Source: Rhizobium sp. Root708 (GTDB taxonomy: Bacteria; Pseudomonadota; Alphaproteobacteria; Rhizobiales; Rhizobiaceae). Taken from it: a stretch of 64,000 nucleotides of DNA. This document shows positions 8,725 to 16,814 of this stretch, piece after piece. Both the position numbers and the translations under genes were made by a program. The number at the start of each line of letters is the position of its first letter. Positions within the stretch are counted from its first letter, which is position 1. The stretch lies in assembly GCF_001429725.1 (NCBI RefSeq), contig NZ_LMHV01000042.1:73-64072 (forward strand), in the 5' to 3' direction. The notes beneath the pieces were generated by a model. It was not told the DNA's origin and did no database searches. It saw only the letters and a list, made by a program, of their open reading frames with translations.

Positions 8725-9183
8725 CTACGCCGCGCAGATGATCAGTGCTGCGCCAACGAGGGCGACAACGTCTTCCACGAACGCTGCTGGACGGTCGTTG
8801 CCGAACGAAGCCGCCATCTGCCGACGCGCCCATGCTCCGCCCAGCGTCCCGACGACGGCTCCGAACGCGCCAAGTCCGATACCTGCGGCGATCAGATTGC
8901 CTGCGGCTCCGAGGGTGCCCCCGGCAAGCGCGCCCATCAGGATACGCGCACCGAACTGCACGGGCACCTTCCGCGACGGCGTTGACGGCAACTGGTCGGT
9001 CACGAGTTCGACGCAGGCGAGGGCAGTCAGGATCCACGGCGTCCATTGATAGCCCATGAACCAAAGCCAGGAATTCGAGACGTCGAAATAAAGAAGCGTC
9101 GCGCCCCAGGCGACGGCCGCAGGAGCGGTGAAGGCCCGCAGTCCTGAAACGATCCCCGCGAACAGTGCAAGCAGTACGATCAT
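8725..9183 (-). CDS. DUF4126-like small integral membrane protein
   Basis: 152 residues with several hydrophobic helices. The N-terminal signature LFAGIVSGLRAFTAPAAVAW is typical of DUF4126 proteins. Glycine-rich helices follow (GALAGGTLGAAGNLIAAGIG, GAFGAVVGTLGGAWARRQMA), and the C-terminus is AFVEDVVALVGAALII. Function unknown; inner membrane. The start ATG 9183 follows GAGG, 10 bp after the stop of the SDR remnant, suggesting that both came as one transcription unit before the SDR gene decayed. Confidence 0.75.
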   Translation of the reverse strand: MIVLLALFAGIVSGLRAFTAPAAVAWGATLLYFDVSNSWLWFMGYQWTPWILTALACVELVTDQLPSTPSRKVPVQFGARILMGALAGGTLGAAGNLIAAGIGLGAFGAVVGTLGGAWARRQMAASFGNDRPAAFVEDVVALVGAALIICAA

Positions 9184-9193
9184 GTCCGACCTC

Positions 9194-9474
9194 CTATAGA
9201 GTGCTCATGCCGCCGTCGATGGTGAGTTCGCTGCCGACGATCTAGGGAGCCTCGCCCGACGCCATGAAAACGATGGTCTTTGCGACCTCCGAAGGCTCCC
9301 CGAAACGGCCGGCCGGAATCTGGCCCTGGATCTGGATGGCCATCGCCTTCATGTCCGTGCTGCTTCCCGCCACGATGACGCGCGCCCCTCGGCGATGAGG
9401 TGCGGGGCGGTCTCAAGCCCGATTCCGCTGGTGCCGCCTGCAATGAGTGCCGTCTTGTTTTCCAACCGAGGCAT
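9194..9474 (-). pseudogene. short-chain dehydrogenase/reductase remnant with internal deletion
   Basis: Frame from ATG 9474 begins as an SDR: LENKTALIAGGTSGIGLETA, with the TGxxxGIG-type NAD(P) loop as AGGTSGIG. After about 33 residues it jumps, in another frame, to the SDR C-terminus: IPAGRFGEPSEVAKTIVFMA, then an in-frame TAG, then IVGSELTIDGGMSTL and the stop at 9194. About 150 residues, including the YxxxK catalytic region, are missing. This is clearly a dead gene: one large deletion, a frame change and one nonsense codon. Confidence 0.85.
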
Positions 9475-9615
9475 CTTGTTCTCCTTCGGGGCGGGGTGCC
9501 CTTGAAGACGAATGCTAGGCGCGAAACGAGGGACTTTTATTGAAGAAGCAGGACACGAACGCGTAGCCGCAACCCACGATGTCCCGATCGTTATGTAGCC
9601 GTCCGGCTTGAAGGA

Positions 9616-10518
9616 CTAGCTCATCCAGACGCGATGCTTGACGAACCGTTCGGCAAGCAGGTCGATGAACAGACGGACCTTGGTCGGAAGATGGCTTCTA
9701 TTCGGGTAGACCGCATTGATTGCGAATTCCACGCCCCGATATTCCGGGAGCAGGCGGACGAGTCGTCCTTCGGCCAGATCCTCGGAAACGAGGAAGCTGG
9801 GGGCGAGGCTGATCGCCCGCCCGTTGATAGCCATATACCGGAGTGTCTCAGCGCTATTGGTGACAACGGAGCCACTGACCTTCACCTGGCTTCTTTCACC
9901 GCCGTCCACCTCGAAGGTCCAGTCGTCGCCGTATGGATAGTAGGTGTAGCGGGTGCAGTCGTGACCCGCGAGGTCGGCCAGCGCCGAAAGACGCTGACGG
10001 GTGTCGAGATAGGACGGCGAGCACACGAGGATATGCCGCCATGGGGTGAGCTTGCGGGCGACAAGGCTGGAATCCGGGGCTGGCGTCGTGCGAATGGACA
10101 GGTCGTACCCGTCCTCAATCATGTCAACCATTCGCTCGGTAATGCTCAGATCCAGGGAAACGGACGGATAGAGCTGGAGGAATTCATCCATGACCGGAAG
10201 AAGAAACCTCACGACGGCGGCCGTGGAATTGAATTTGAGGACGCCACGCGGCGTGGTGGTCAGCGCGCCTGCGGCGCGATCCGCCTCATCGAGGTCGGCG
10301 AGGATCTGGGCCGAGCGGTCATAGTAGAACTTCCCCGTTTCCGTGAGGCTGACCTTGCGCGTGGTGCGGTTCAGGAGGCGGACGCCGAGCCTCTCCTCGA
10401 GCGACTGGACATGCGTCGCTACCATCGTGACCGACATGTTCAACCGTCGTGCCGCTGCGGTGAACCCTCCGCACTCCACCACTTTTCCAAAGACCGAAAG
10501 ACTCGTCAACCGATCCAT
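9616..10518 (-). CDS. LysR-family transcriptional regulator
   Basis: 300 residues of usual LTTR length. The N-terminal winged HTH is intact: LSVFGKVVECGGFTAAARRL, then EERLGVRLLNRTTRKVSLTE. The effector domain starts about residue 90 (PRGVLKFNSTAAVVRFLLPV) and runs to the C-terminus, typical of the single-target DsdC/AaeR-like branch. It is transcribed divergently from the emrA-like gene, with 138 bp between starts containing nested inverted repeats, so it most likely controls that efflux operon in response to a small aromatic or toxic ligand (inference). Confidence 0.9.
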   Translation of the reverse strand: MDRLTSLSVFGKVVECGGFTAAARRLNMSVTMVATHVQSLEERLGVRLLNRTTRKVSLTETGKFYYDRSAQILADLDEADRAAGALTTTPRGVLKFNSTAAVVRFLLPVMDEFLQLYPSVSLDLSITERMVDMIEDGYDLSIRTTPAPDSSLVARKLTPWRHILVCSPSYLDTRQRLSALADLAGHDCTRYTYYPYGDDWTFEVDGGERSQVKVSGSVVTNSAETLRYMAINGRAISLAPSFLVSEDLAEGRLVRLLPEYRGVEFAINAVYPNRSHLPTKVRLFIDLLAERFVKHRVWMS

Positions 10519-10530
10519 GTCCGCACCTCT

Positions 10531-10576
10531 ATTATCCGCTCTCAGCGTATGATCCTTACCGATATACGCGGATTAT
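10531..10576. promoter_or_regulatory. LysR/emrA divergent control region with nested inverted repeats
   Basis: Between the LysR start (10518) and emrA start (10657). Outer arms ATTATCCGC (10531-10539) and GCGGATTAT (10568-10576) match in 8 of 9 positions. Inner arms GCGTAT (10545-10550) and ATACGC (10564-10569) are perfect with a 13-base spacer. This geometry fits a LysR regulatory/activation site (T-N11-A type) at an autoregulated divergent promoter. Inference from position and symmetry. Confidence 0.5.
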
Positions 10577-10656
10577 CAATCGGTGAATAGCGGGGCATCT
10601 TTACGTCATCCAACTAGGGCTGCGCCTCAGACGCGCCGAATAACAGGAGAATTGAA

Positions 10657-11835
10657 ATGGTCGAACTGCCCCGCAAGGAGGTTTTCGAAACCTCCGCAGA
10701 AGCCGATCGGAAGATCAAGGACGTGCCTTCGTCTCCTGTCGAACAGCCCGCTGCCGCACAGCCTGCTCCAGCGGCCAAGCCACGCAAGAGTGTCGTCAAG
10801 AAGGGCGTACTGATCGCGGTTCTCCTGGCAGGTGCAGCATACGGCGCCCATTTCGGTCATGACTACTGGACTGTCGGCCGCTTCATCGAATCCACCGACG
10901 ACGCTTACGTGAAGGCCGACTACACCACCGTCGCCCCGAAGGTCGCTGGCTACATCAGGGAGGTCCTTGTCAACGACAACGACGTCGTGAAGGCAGGGCA
11001 GGTGATCGCCAGGATCGACGACAGGGACTTCAAGGCCGCTCTCAACCAGGCGAAGGCCGACGTGAAGGCCGCGGACGCCGCCATCACCAATGTCGACGCC
11101 CAGATCGATCTCCAGCAGTCGGTGATCGGTCAGGCCAAAGCCTCGATCGATGCTTCGAACGCCTCGCTCGTCTTCGCAAAGTCCGAGGCGGCCAGAAACG
11201 CCCGTCTCATCATCAGCGGGGCGGGTAGCCAGTCGAAGGCTGAGCAGACCCAGTCACTGATGGATCAGGCGTCGGCTGCCGTCGAACGCGACCAGGCTGC
11301 CCTCGTCGCGGCCCAGAGCAAGGTGCCCGTCCTGAAGACGCAGCGCGACCAGTCGGTCGCCCAGAGGGACAGGGCGGCCGCAGCGGCCCAGCAGGCTGAA
11401 CTGAACCTGTCCTACACCAACATACTTTCCGCCGTCGACGGCACCGTCGGCGCCCGCTCCATTCGTGTCGGCCAGTTCGTCACGTCGGGCACGCAACTGA
11501 TGGCCGTCGTGCCGCTCCACTCAGTCTACGTAGTCGCGAACTTCAAGGAAACACAGCTCACCTACGTCAAGCCGGGCCAGACAGTCGAAGTAAAAGTCGA
11601 CAGCTTTCCCGACCTCGAGGTGAAGGGTCATGTCGACAGCATCTCACCCGCCAGCGGTCTCGAGTTCTCGCTTCTGCCTCCCGATAACGCGACGGGCAAC
11701 TTCACGAAGATTGTCCAGCGCATTCCGGTGAAGATCCTGATCGATGACGAGGAACTCGTGGGCCGCCTGCGGTCCGGCATGTCCGTCGAACCAGAAATCG
11801 ACACCAAGGAAGCCCAGCTTTCGGAAGGCAAGTAG
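10657..11835 (+). CDS. emrA: HlyD/EmrA-type membrane fusion protein of an efflux pump
   Basis: 392 residues; ATG 10657 follows AGGAGA. The N-terminus is cytoplasmic and proline-rich, then one membrane span (GVLIAVLLAGAAYGAHFG). A lipoyl half (STDDAYVKADYTTVAPKVAG and VIARIDDRDFKAAL) follows, then a long alanine/glutamine-rich coiled-coil hairpin (about residues 145-255). The beta-barrel half contains LSYTNILSAVDGTVGARSIR. It is the periplasmic adaptor linking the MFS pump encoded next to an outer-membrane channel (TolC type, not in this window). First gene of an operon with emrB, a cyclase and an AhpD-like gene, divergent from the LysR gene. Confidence 0.9.
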   Translation: MVELPRKEVFETSAEADRKIKDVPSSPVEQPAAAQPAPAAKPRKSVVKKGVLIAVLLAGAAYGAHFGHDYWTVGRFIESTDDAYVKADYTTVAPKVAGYIREVLVNDNDVVKAGQVIARIDDRDFKAALNQAKADVKAADAAITNVDAQIDLQQSVIGQAKASIDASNASLVFAKSEAARNARLIISGAGSQSKAEQTQSLMDQASAAVERDQAALVAAQSKVPVLKTQRDQSVAQRDRAAAAAQQAELNLSYTNILSAVDGTVGARSIRVGQFVTSGTQLMAVVPLHSVYVVANFKETQLTYVKPGQTVEVKVDSFPDLEVKGHVDSISPASGLEFSLLPPDNATGNFTKIVQRIPVKILIDDEELVGRLRSGMSVEPEIDTKEAQLSEGK

Positions 11836-11934
11836 GGATTGCCCGCTCCTGGCGGATAATCCTTCCGTTCCTTTCCCGATTATCGGCAACCCATCGTCAT
11901 GAGAGATTCCGCATCAGCCGGAAGGAGATAAGTC

Positions 11935-13551
11935 ATGGCTACGCTTCAGATCGCAGCAAACAGCAACCAGCATCCCAAGGTGGCCCCCGCGCAGTCTGCC
12001 AAGTCCGAAATGAGTTCGTTCCGGATGTGGTGCGCCGTCGTCGGCTCAACCCTCGGCGCCTTCATGGCCGTCCTCAACATCCAGATCGTCAATGCCTCTC
12101 TCGCAGACATCCAAGGCGCGATCGGGGCAGGCAAGGACGACGGCGGCTGGATCTCGACTTCGTACCTGATCGCCGAGATCGTCGTCATCCCGCTCAGCGG
12201 CTGGCTGGCAAGGGTCTTCTCCGTCCGCAACTACCTTCTGGTCAACGCGATCCTCTTTCTGGTCTTTTCGATCGCCTGCGCCTTCGCCGTCAACCTGCAG
12301 CAGATGATCGTGCTCAGGGCCATCCAAGGCTTCGCTGGCGGCGTTCTGATCCCAATGGCCTTCACCATCATCATCACGCTTCTGCCAAAACCCAAGCAGC
12401 CGATCGGTCTCGCGCTCTTCGCGCTTTCGGCCACGTTCGCCCCGGCGATCGGCCCGACCATCGGCGGCTACCTCACCGAGAACTACGGCTGGGAGTTCAT
12501 CTTCTACGTCAACCTGGTACCCGGTTCCCTCATGGTCGCAATGCTCTGGCTGTCGCTCGACCGTGCACCGATGAACCTCAGCCTGCTGGCGAAGGGCGAC
12601 TGGCCCGGCATCGTCACCATGTCCATTGGTCTCGCCGCCCTTCAGACCGTTCTTGAGGAAGGCAACAAGGAAGACTGGTTCGGCTCCGACTTCATCGTCC
12701 GCCTGTCGGTCATCGCCGCTGTCTCGCTGACTTTGTTCCTGATCATCGAATTGAAGACTGCTCATCCGCTGCTCAACCTCCGCCTGCTGATGCGCCGCAA
12801 CTTCGGCTTCGGGATCGTCGCGAATTTCCTGCTGGGCATCGCGCTCTATGGGTCCGCATTCGTTCTGCCGATCTACCTGTCGCGCATCCAGGGCTACAAC
12901 TCGGAACAGATCGGTATGGTTCTCGCTTGGACAGGCATCCCACAGCTTCTGCTGATCCCGCTGGTTCCGCGACTGATGAAGCGCTTCGACGTCCGCCTGC
13001 TGATCATAGTCGGGTTTGCGCTGTTTGCCGCATCAAACTTCATGAACGTGTTCATGACGGGCGACTATGCGAGTGACCAGCTATTCTGGCCGAACGTCGT
13101 GCGCGCCGTCGGTCAAGCCCTCGTCTTTACGCCACTCTCGGCTATCGCCACGGCTGGCATAGAGCAGGAGAACGCTGGCTCCGCGTCCGCGCTCTTCAAT
13201 ATGATGCGCAACCTTGGCGGCGCAGTGGGCATCGCCTCGCTGCAGACCTTCCTGTCGAAGCGCGAGCAGTTTCACTCGAACATCCTGACGAACTCCGTCA
13301 GCGTTTTCGAGGAGGCCACCCGGACCCGTGTCGCAAAACTGACGACGTACTTCATGAACCACGGTGTCAGCGACCAGGCCACGGCGACCCACAAGGCAAT
13401 CGTCGCCATCGCATCGAGTGTCCGCAAGCAGGCAAACATCATGTCCTTCAGCGACACGTTCTTCCTACTAGGGGTCGCTCTGGTCGTCGCCCTCGTTGCT
13501 TCGCTTCTTCTGAAAAAGCCGGGCCAGGTTTCCGGCGCTGGCGCCCACTAA
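11935..13551 (+). CDS. emrB: EmrB/QacA (DHA2) family drug efflux MFS transporter
   Basis: 538 residues, the normal length for a 14-helix DHA2 proton antiporter. The ATG at 11935 has AAGGAG upstream. Motifs seen: an early NIQIVNASLADIQGAIG (motif D1 region), GWISTSYLIAEIVVIPLSGW in helix 2, QGFAGGVLIPMAFTIIITLL, and GPTIGGYLTENYGWEFIFYV (motif C, the antiporter motif). It lies 99 bp after the adaptor and should form with it an inner-membrane extrusion pump for hydrophobic toxicants. Substrate unknown; regulation likely by the divergent LysR gene. Confidence 0.93.
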   Translation: MATLQIAANSNQHPKVAPAQSAKSEMSSFRMWCAVVGSTLGAFMAVLNIQIVNASLADIQGAIGAGKDDGGWISTSYLIAEIVVIPLSGWLARVFSVRNYLLVNAILFLVFSIACAFAVNLQQMIVLRAIQGFAGGVLIPMAFTIIITLLPKPKQPIGLALFALSATFAPAIGPTIGGYLTENYGWEFIFYVNLVPGSLMVAMLWLSLDRAPMNLSLLAKGDWPGIVTMSIGLAALQTVLEEGNKEDWFGSDFIVRLSVIAAVSLTLFLIIELKTAHPLLNLRLLMRRNFGFGIVANFLLGIALYGSAFVLPIYLSRIQGYNSEQIGMVLAWTGIPQLLLIPLVPRLMKRFDVRLLIIVGFALFAASNFMNVFMTGDYASDQLFWPNVVRAVGQALVFTPLSAIATAGIEQENAGSASALFNMMRNLGGAVGIASLQTFLSKREQFHSNILTNSVSVFEEATRTRVAKLTTYFMNHGVSDQATATHKAIVAIASSVRKQANIMSFSDTFFLLGVALVVALVASLLLKKPGQVSGAGAH

Positions 13552-13573
13552 TCCGCAATCGAAAGGCACGTCG

Positions 13574-14791
13574 ATGAACACGATCATGCAACAGCCGATG
13601 TCACGCCGGCAGCGCGCGGAGAAGGGGCGGCCCATGGATCCCGGCTCGATCCTCTCGGTCCTGGAATGGCTTTCAGGTGACGAGTGCCATGCGATCGACG
13701 AGGCCGGACTGATCTCCGGACTAGGGCGCAGACTACGCCAGATCGGCCTTCCGGTAGACAGGCTCACGCTCCATCTCATGACCCTGCATCCGGAAATTCT
13801 CGGCCGCACCCTGGCATGGGCGCCCTCCGAGCCGATCGAGATCCACGATCGCGAGCACGGGATGAAGCTTGCTTATGCGACCAGCCCTCTTCGCAAGGTG
13901 ATGGATAGCCGTGAACCCATGATCGTCGACACCAACGATCAACAGTGGCCTTGGCAGCATATCGACGTGTTCAGGGATCGCGGGCTGGTTCAGCTCGTCA
14001 TCGCGCCACTCTGCAATGTCGACGGTCCCGTCAGCGCGGCGGTGTTCGGGACCAAACGTCCGGGTGGATTCGCAACGTCGGAGATCCGGGCCATCGAACG
14101 CATTCTCCCGGCTCTCCGCAACACCTGCGAGCTTCGCGTCATGCGTCAGGCGGAACTCTCCCTGCTCGATGTGTACATCGGACCGATGACCGCACAGCGC
14201 ATCCTCGCCGGGAGGATCCGGCAGGGTGAGATCGAGACCATGGAGGCCGCGCTTTTGCTGTGCGATCTCCGTGGCTTCACGGAGCTTTCAAACAAATTGC
14301 CCGAAGACAAGGTCCTCGATCTTCTCAACGCGTACTTCGACATCGTCGTTCCGGCTATCACCAGCCAGGGAGGTGAGGTGCTGAAGTTCATGGGCGATGC
14401 GGTGATGGCGTTCTTTCCGACCTCGGATGCGGTGATGGCGAGCGAGCAGGCTCTCGCGGCGACGGACCAGATACTCGATGAACTCTCGCGGTTCGACATG
14501 GAGGGTGTCAGCATCGATGCCGCCGTCGCGCTGCACTACGGAAAGGTGAGCTACGGCAACGTCGGTTCGGGGAGACGCCTAGACTTCACCGTGATCGGCT
14601 CCGACGTGAACCTTCTCAGCCGCATCCAAACCGCCTGCGGCGCGCTCGGGAACTCCGTCCTGATGTCGGACGCATTCCGGCGCAGGGTAGGGACGGAGAA
14701 CGTCGTCACAACGAAATTCCACCATCTGAAGGGATTCGATGACCCGATCGAACTCTTCACGATCACGACGCCGAAAACACGCACTCACTGA
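13574..14791 (+). CDS. class III adenylate/guanylate cyclase with N-terminal GAF-like region
   Basis: 405 residues. The C-terminal class III catalytic domain (about 225-400) is complete: the first metal Asp in LLLCDLRGFTELSNKLPED, the second in GEVLKFMGDAVMAFFP, and the late VIGSDVNLLSRIQ with the expected Asn and Arg. The N-terminal half (about 20-210) resembles the sensor region of rhizobial soluble cyclases (ATSPLRKVMDSREPMIVDT, IAPLCNVDGPVSAAVFGTKR) and is probably GAF-like. No membrane span. It lies 22 bp after emrB, so it is co-transcribed with an efflux pump, an unusual pairing. The product nucleotide (cAMP or cGMP) cannot be read safely. Confidence 0.9.
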   Translation: MNTIMQQPMSRRQRAEKGRPMDPGSILSVLEWLSGDECHAIDEAGLISGLGRRLRQIGLPVDRLTLHLMTLHPEILGRTLAWAPSEPIEIHDREHGMKLAYATSPLRKVMDSREPMIVDTNDQQWPWQHIDVFRDRGLVQLVIAPLCNVDGPVSAAVFGTKRPGGFATSEIRAIERILPALRNTCELRVMRQAELSLLDVYIGPMTAQRILAGRIRQGEIETMEAALLLCDLRGFTELSNKLPEDKVLDLLNAYFDIVVPAITSQGGEVLKFMGDAVMAFFPTSDAVMASEQALAATDQILDELSRFDMEGVSIDAAVALHYGKVSYGNVGSGRRLDFTVIGSDVNLLSRIQTACGALGNSVLMSDAFRRRVGTENVVTTKFHHLKGFDDPIELFTITTPKTRTH

Positions 14792-14864
14792 CCGAGTGGT
14801 GTCTGGCGCCGAGGGATCGCGGCGTACGGCCGTGCGTCTCAATCAACCAACAAGGAAAAGAAAA

Positions 14865-15326
14865 ATGGCACCTCGTTTCAACTTCGGAAAAGCTTCTCCG
14901 GAAGCCTACAAGGCCGTAGCCGCTCTGGATCAGTTCGTGCAAGACAGCGGTCTCGAAGCGCACGTTCTCCACCTCATCAAGCTTCGCGCTTCGATCATCA
15001 ACGGCTGCGCCTATTGCGTGGACATGCACGTCAAGGAAGCCCGTCGCGACGGCCTCTCCGAGCAGTGGATCAATCTCATGTCAGTCTGGCATGAAGCGCT
15101 TGTCTATGATGCGAAGGAACGTGCTCTCCTCGCATGGGTCGACGCCGTGACGAATATCTCCAAGACTGGCGCGCCCGACTCTGATTTCGAGGCACTCAAG
15201 GCACATTTCTCCGAAACCGAGATGACGCTGATCACGGTGGCGATCGGAACGATCAATGTCTGGAACCGCCTCGCTGTCAGCTTCCGAGTTCCTCATGCGC
15301 TGGATGGCGCTGCGAAGGCTGCGTAA
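14865..15326 (+). CDS. AhpD/carboxymuconolactone decarboxylase-like protein
   Basis: 153 residues; ATG 14865 is preceded by AAGGAAAAG. The AhpD core motif is seen as NGCAYCVDMHVKEAR: a CxxC with a His three residues after the second Cys. LIKLRASIINGCAYC and the later ERALLAWVDAVTNIS are typical of this alkylhydroperoxidase-like all-helical family. It probably acts as a thiol peroxidase or redox partner in the cytoplasm. Last gene of the emrAB-cyclase unit, 73 bp after the cyclase, suggesting an oxidative or electrophile stress theme. Confidence 0.9.
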   Translation: MAPRFNFGKASPEAYKAVAALDQFVQDSGLEAHVLHLIKLRASIINGCAYCVDMHVKEARRDGLSEQWINLMSVWHEALVYDAKERALLAWVDAVTNISKTGAPDSDFEALKAHFSETEMTLITVAIGTINVWNRLAVSFRVPHALDGAAKAA

Positions 15327-15406
15327 GCAGTCCATCGCTCCGGCGACGGGACTGTAGAAAGCCTAAGACGGCCGCCACGATGGCGGCCGTCACGCTTCTT
15401 GCGAAG

Positions 15407-15973
15407 TCATTTTGGCCTGAAGAGAGCCTGGTATTGTTCCTGTGTGAACGTCTGATAACCGAACTCGCCGCGAGGATGCTTGTCGGCCCAAGCCAAAACC
15501 TCCGGGGTGGGAACGACCAGCGTCCTCTGTCCTTTTGGATGAAAGCAGTTCTTTCCGCTCTTCATGTAGAAGGCTCCGAACTGCTTGATGTACGTCCGCC
15601 CCTTTTTCGGGTTGGTGCCATCGATTTCGGTGACCGAGTAACCAAGCATATGGTGCTGCGTCTGTCGAACGACTGCGATGCTTCCGGTCTCGGCATTGCG
15701 GTAATATGTTTCTATGTCGGCTTGGGTCTGCAGCGCGCAAGGCGAAACTTTGGTTCTGTAGGGTTCGGCCTTCACATCCTTGGCTTCGGCCGTCACGTCG
15801 GAGACTTCTCGTTTCCGACTCTCCACAACCACTGTCTTCTTCGTTTTATCCAAGTCGTCCTCCACTCCGATCCCTGTAATTGCAGCGGGCGGCCTGACGT
15901 AGGTTGGCGAAGTGTCGCTTTCAAGCCAAAGTTGCGAGGGTCGGTCGCGGTTCCGCGGAAATGTCATCGGCAC
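15407..15973 (-). CDS. hypothetical protein (no recognised family)
   Basis: Up to 188 residues; the start is uncertain because only Met residues near 15973 are available and a GTG further in is possible. The N-terminal third is low complexity (DLDKTKKTVVVESRKREVSD). The rest looks structured: QTQADIETYYRNAETGSIAV, HHMLGYSVTEIDGTNPKKGR, KQFGAFYMKSGKNCFHPKGQ. Convergent with the AhpD-like gene and divergent from the cytochrome operon. No function assigned. Confidence 0.6.
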   Translation of the reverse strand: MPMTFPRNRDRPSQLWLESDTSPTYVRPPAAITGIGVEDDLDKTKKTVVVESRKREVSDVTAEAKDVKAEPYRTKVSPCALQTQADIETYYRNAETGSIAVVRQTQHHMLGYSVTEIDGTNPKKGRTYIKQFGAFYMKSGKNCFHPKGQRTLVVPTPEVLAWADKHPRGEFGYQTFTQEQYQALFRPK

Positions 15974-16100
15974 ACGTGCGTGGGTGGTTATTGCGGCCCA
16001 ATCTGGCCAAGCCCGTCCTTTTGCTGCCAGACACTCAGATCGTCATCCTGCACGCATGGTCCGCACTCTTTCAATTTATCCAGGGTCGGGAGCGGGGACG

Positions 16101-16814
16101 GTGAGGCGGTATCTGCATGGCGCGCTTCAAGCACTCTGTCTCTTAACCGCCTCGGTCGCCGTAGCGGCCGACGCCTCCATGGACGGCATGGCAGAGCGCG
16201 TCCAAGCCTGCACACCGTGCCACGGTGTCGAAGGAAGGGGTACAAACGATCCCTATTTTCCGCGTCTCGCGGGCAAGCCCTCGGGCTACCTCTACAATCA
16301 GCTTCTTGCATTCCGGAGCGAGCGCCGGAAATACCCGCCGATGAACTACCTTCTGCAGTTCCTGCCGGACGCCTATCTGAAGCAGATCGCTGACTACTTT
16401 GCCGCTCAGACACCTCCGCTGCCAGCAAATGGTCCGACCGAGGTCAGCGCGGCGGTTCTCGATCACGGCAAGTCGCTTGTCACGGGCGGGGACGCTGAGC
16501 GGAGAGTTCCCGCTTGTGTCAGTTGTCACGGCTCCCTTTTGACCGGACAGGAACCCGGCATACCGGGGCTTCTTGGTCTTCGCGCAACCTATCTGAGCGC
16601 GCAGCTTGGGGGCTGGCGCTACGGAACGCGTACCGCAATCTCGCCGGACTGCATGCAGATCGTGGCGGGCCATCTCAATGAGGATGACGTGCGCGCAGTC
16701 GCCGCGTGGCTCGCTTTGCAACCAGCCCCGGAAAATGCCTCCCCATCGCCGAGCGGAAGCTTCGCGCTTCCCTTCGAATGTGGCAGCCAGCCCGAAAGGG
16801 GCGCACGCCCATGA
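16101..16814 (+). CDS. dihaem c-type cytochrome (c4-like), first gene of the oxidase operon
   Basis: 237 residues from GTG 16101, chosen because GGGGA precedes it and the signal peptide (LHGALQALCLLTASVAVAADA) follows directly; the open frame extends further upstream without signal-like sequence. Two haem sites, CTPCH and CVSCH, about 125 residues apart, give the duplicated c4 layout. Periplasmic electron carrier. Its stop overlaps the next start as ATGA, so it belongs to the operon that ends with the haem-copper oxidase, presumably donating electrons to it. Confidence 0.85.
   Translation: MRRYLHGALQALCLLTASVAVAADASMDGMAERVQACTPCHGVEGRGTNDPYFPRLAGKPSGYLYNQLLAFRSERRKYPPMNYLLQFLPDAYLKQIADYFAAQTPPLPANGPTEVSAAVLDHGKSLVTGGDAERRVPACVSCHGSLLTGQEPGIPGLLGLRATYLSAQLGGWRYGTRTAISPDCMQIVAGHLNEDDVRAVAAWLALQPAPENASPSPSGSFALPFECGSQPERGARP

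Noticed and set aside
12046-12765. 239-codon minus-strand frame opposite emrB
   Set aside because: Charged shadow of a membrane protein gene.
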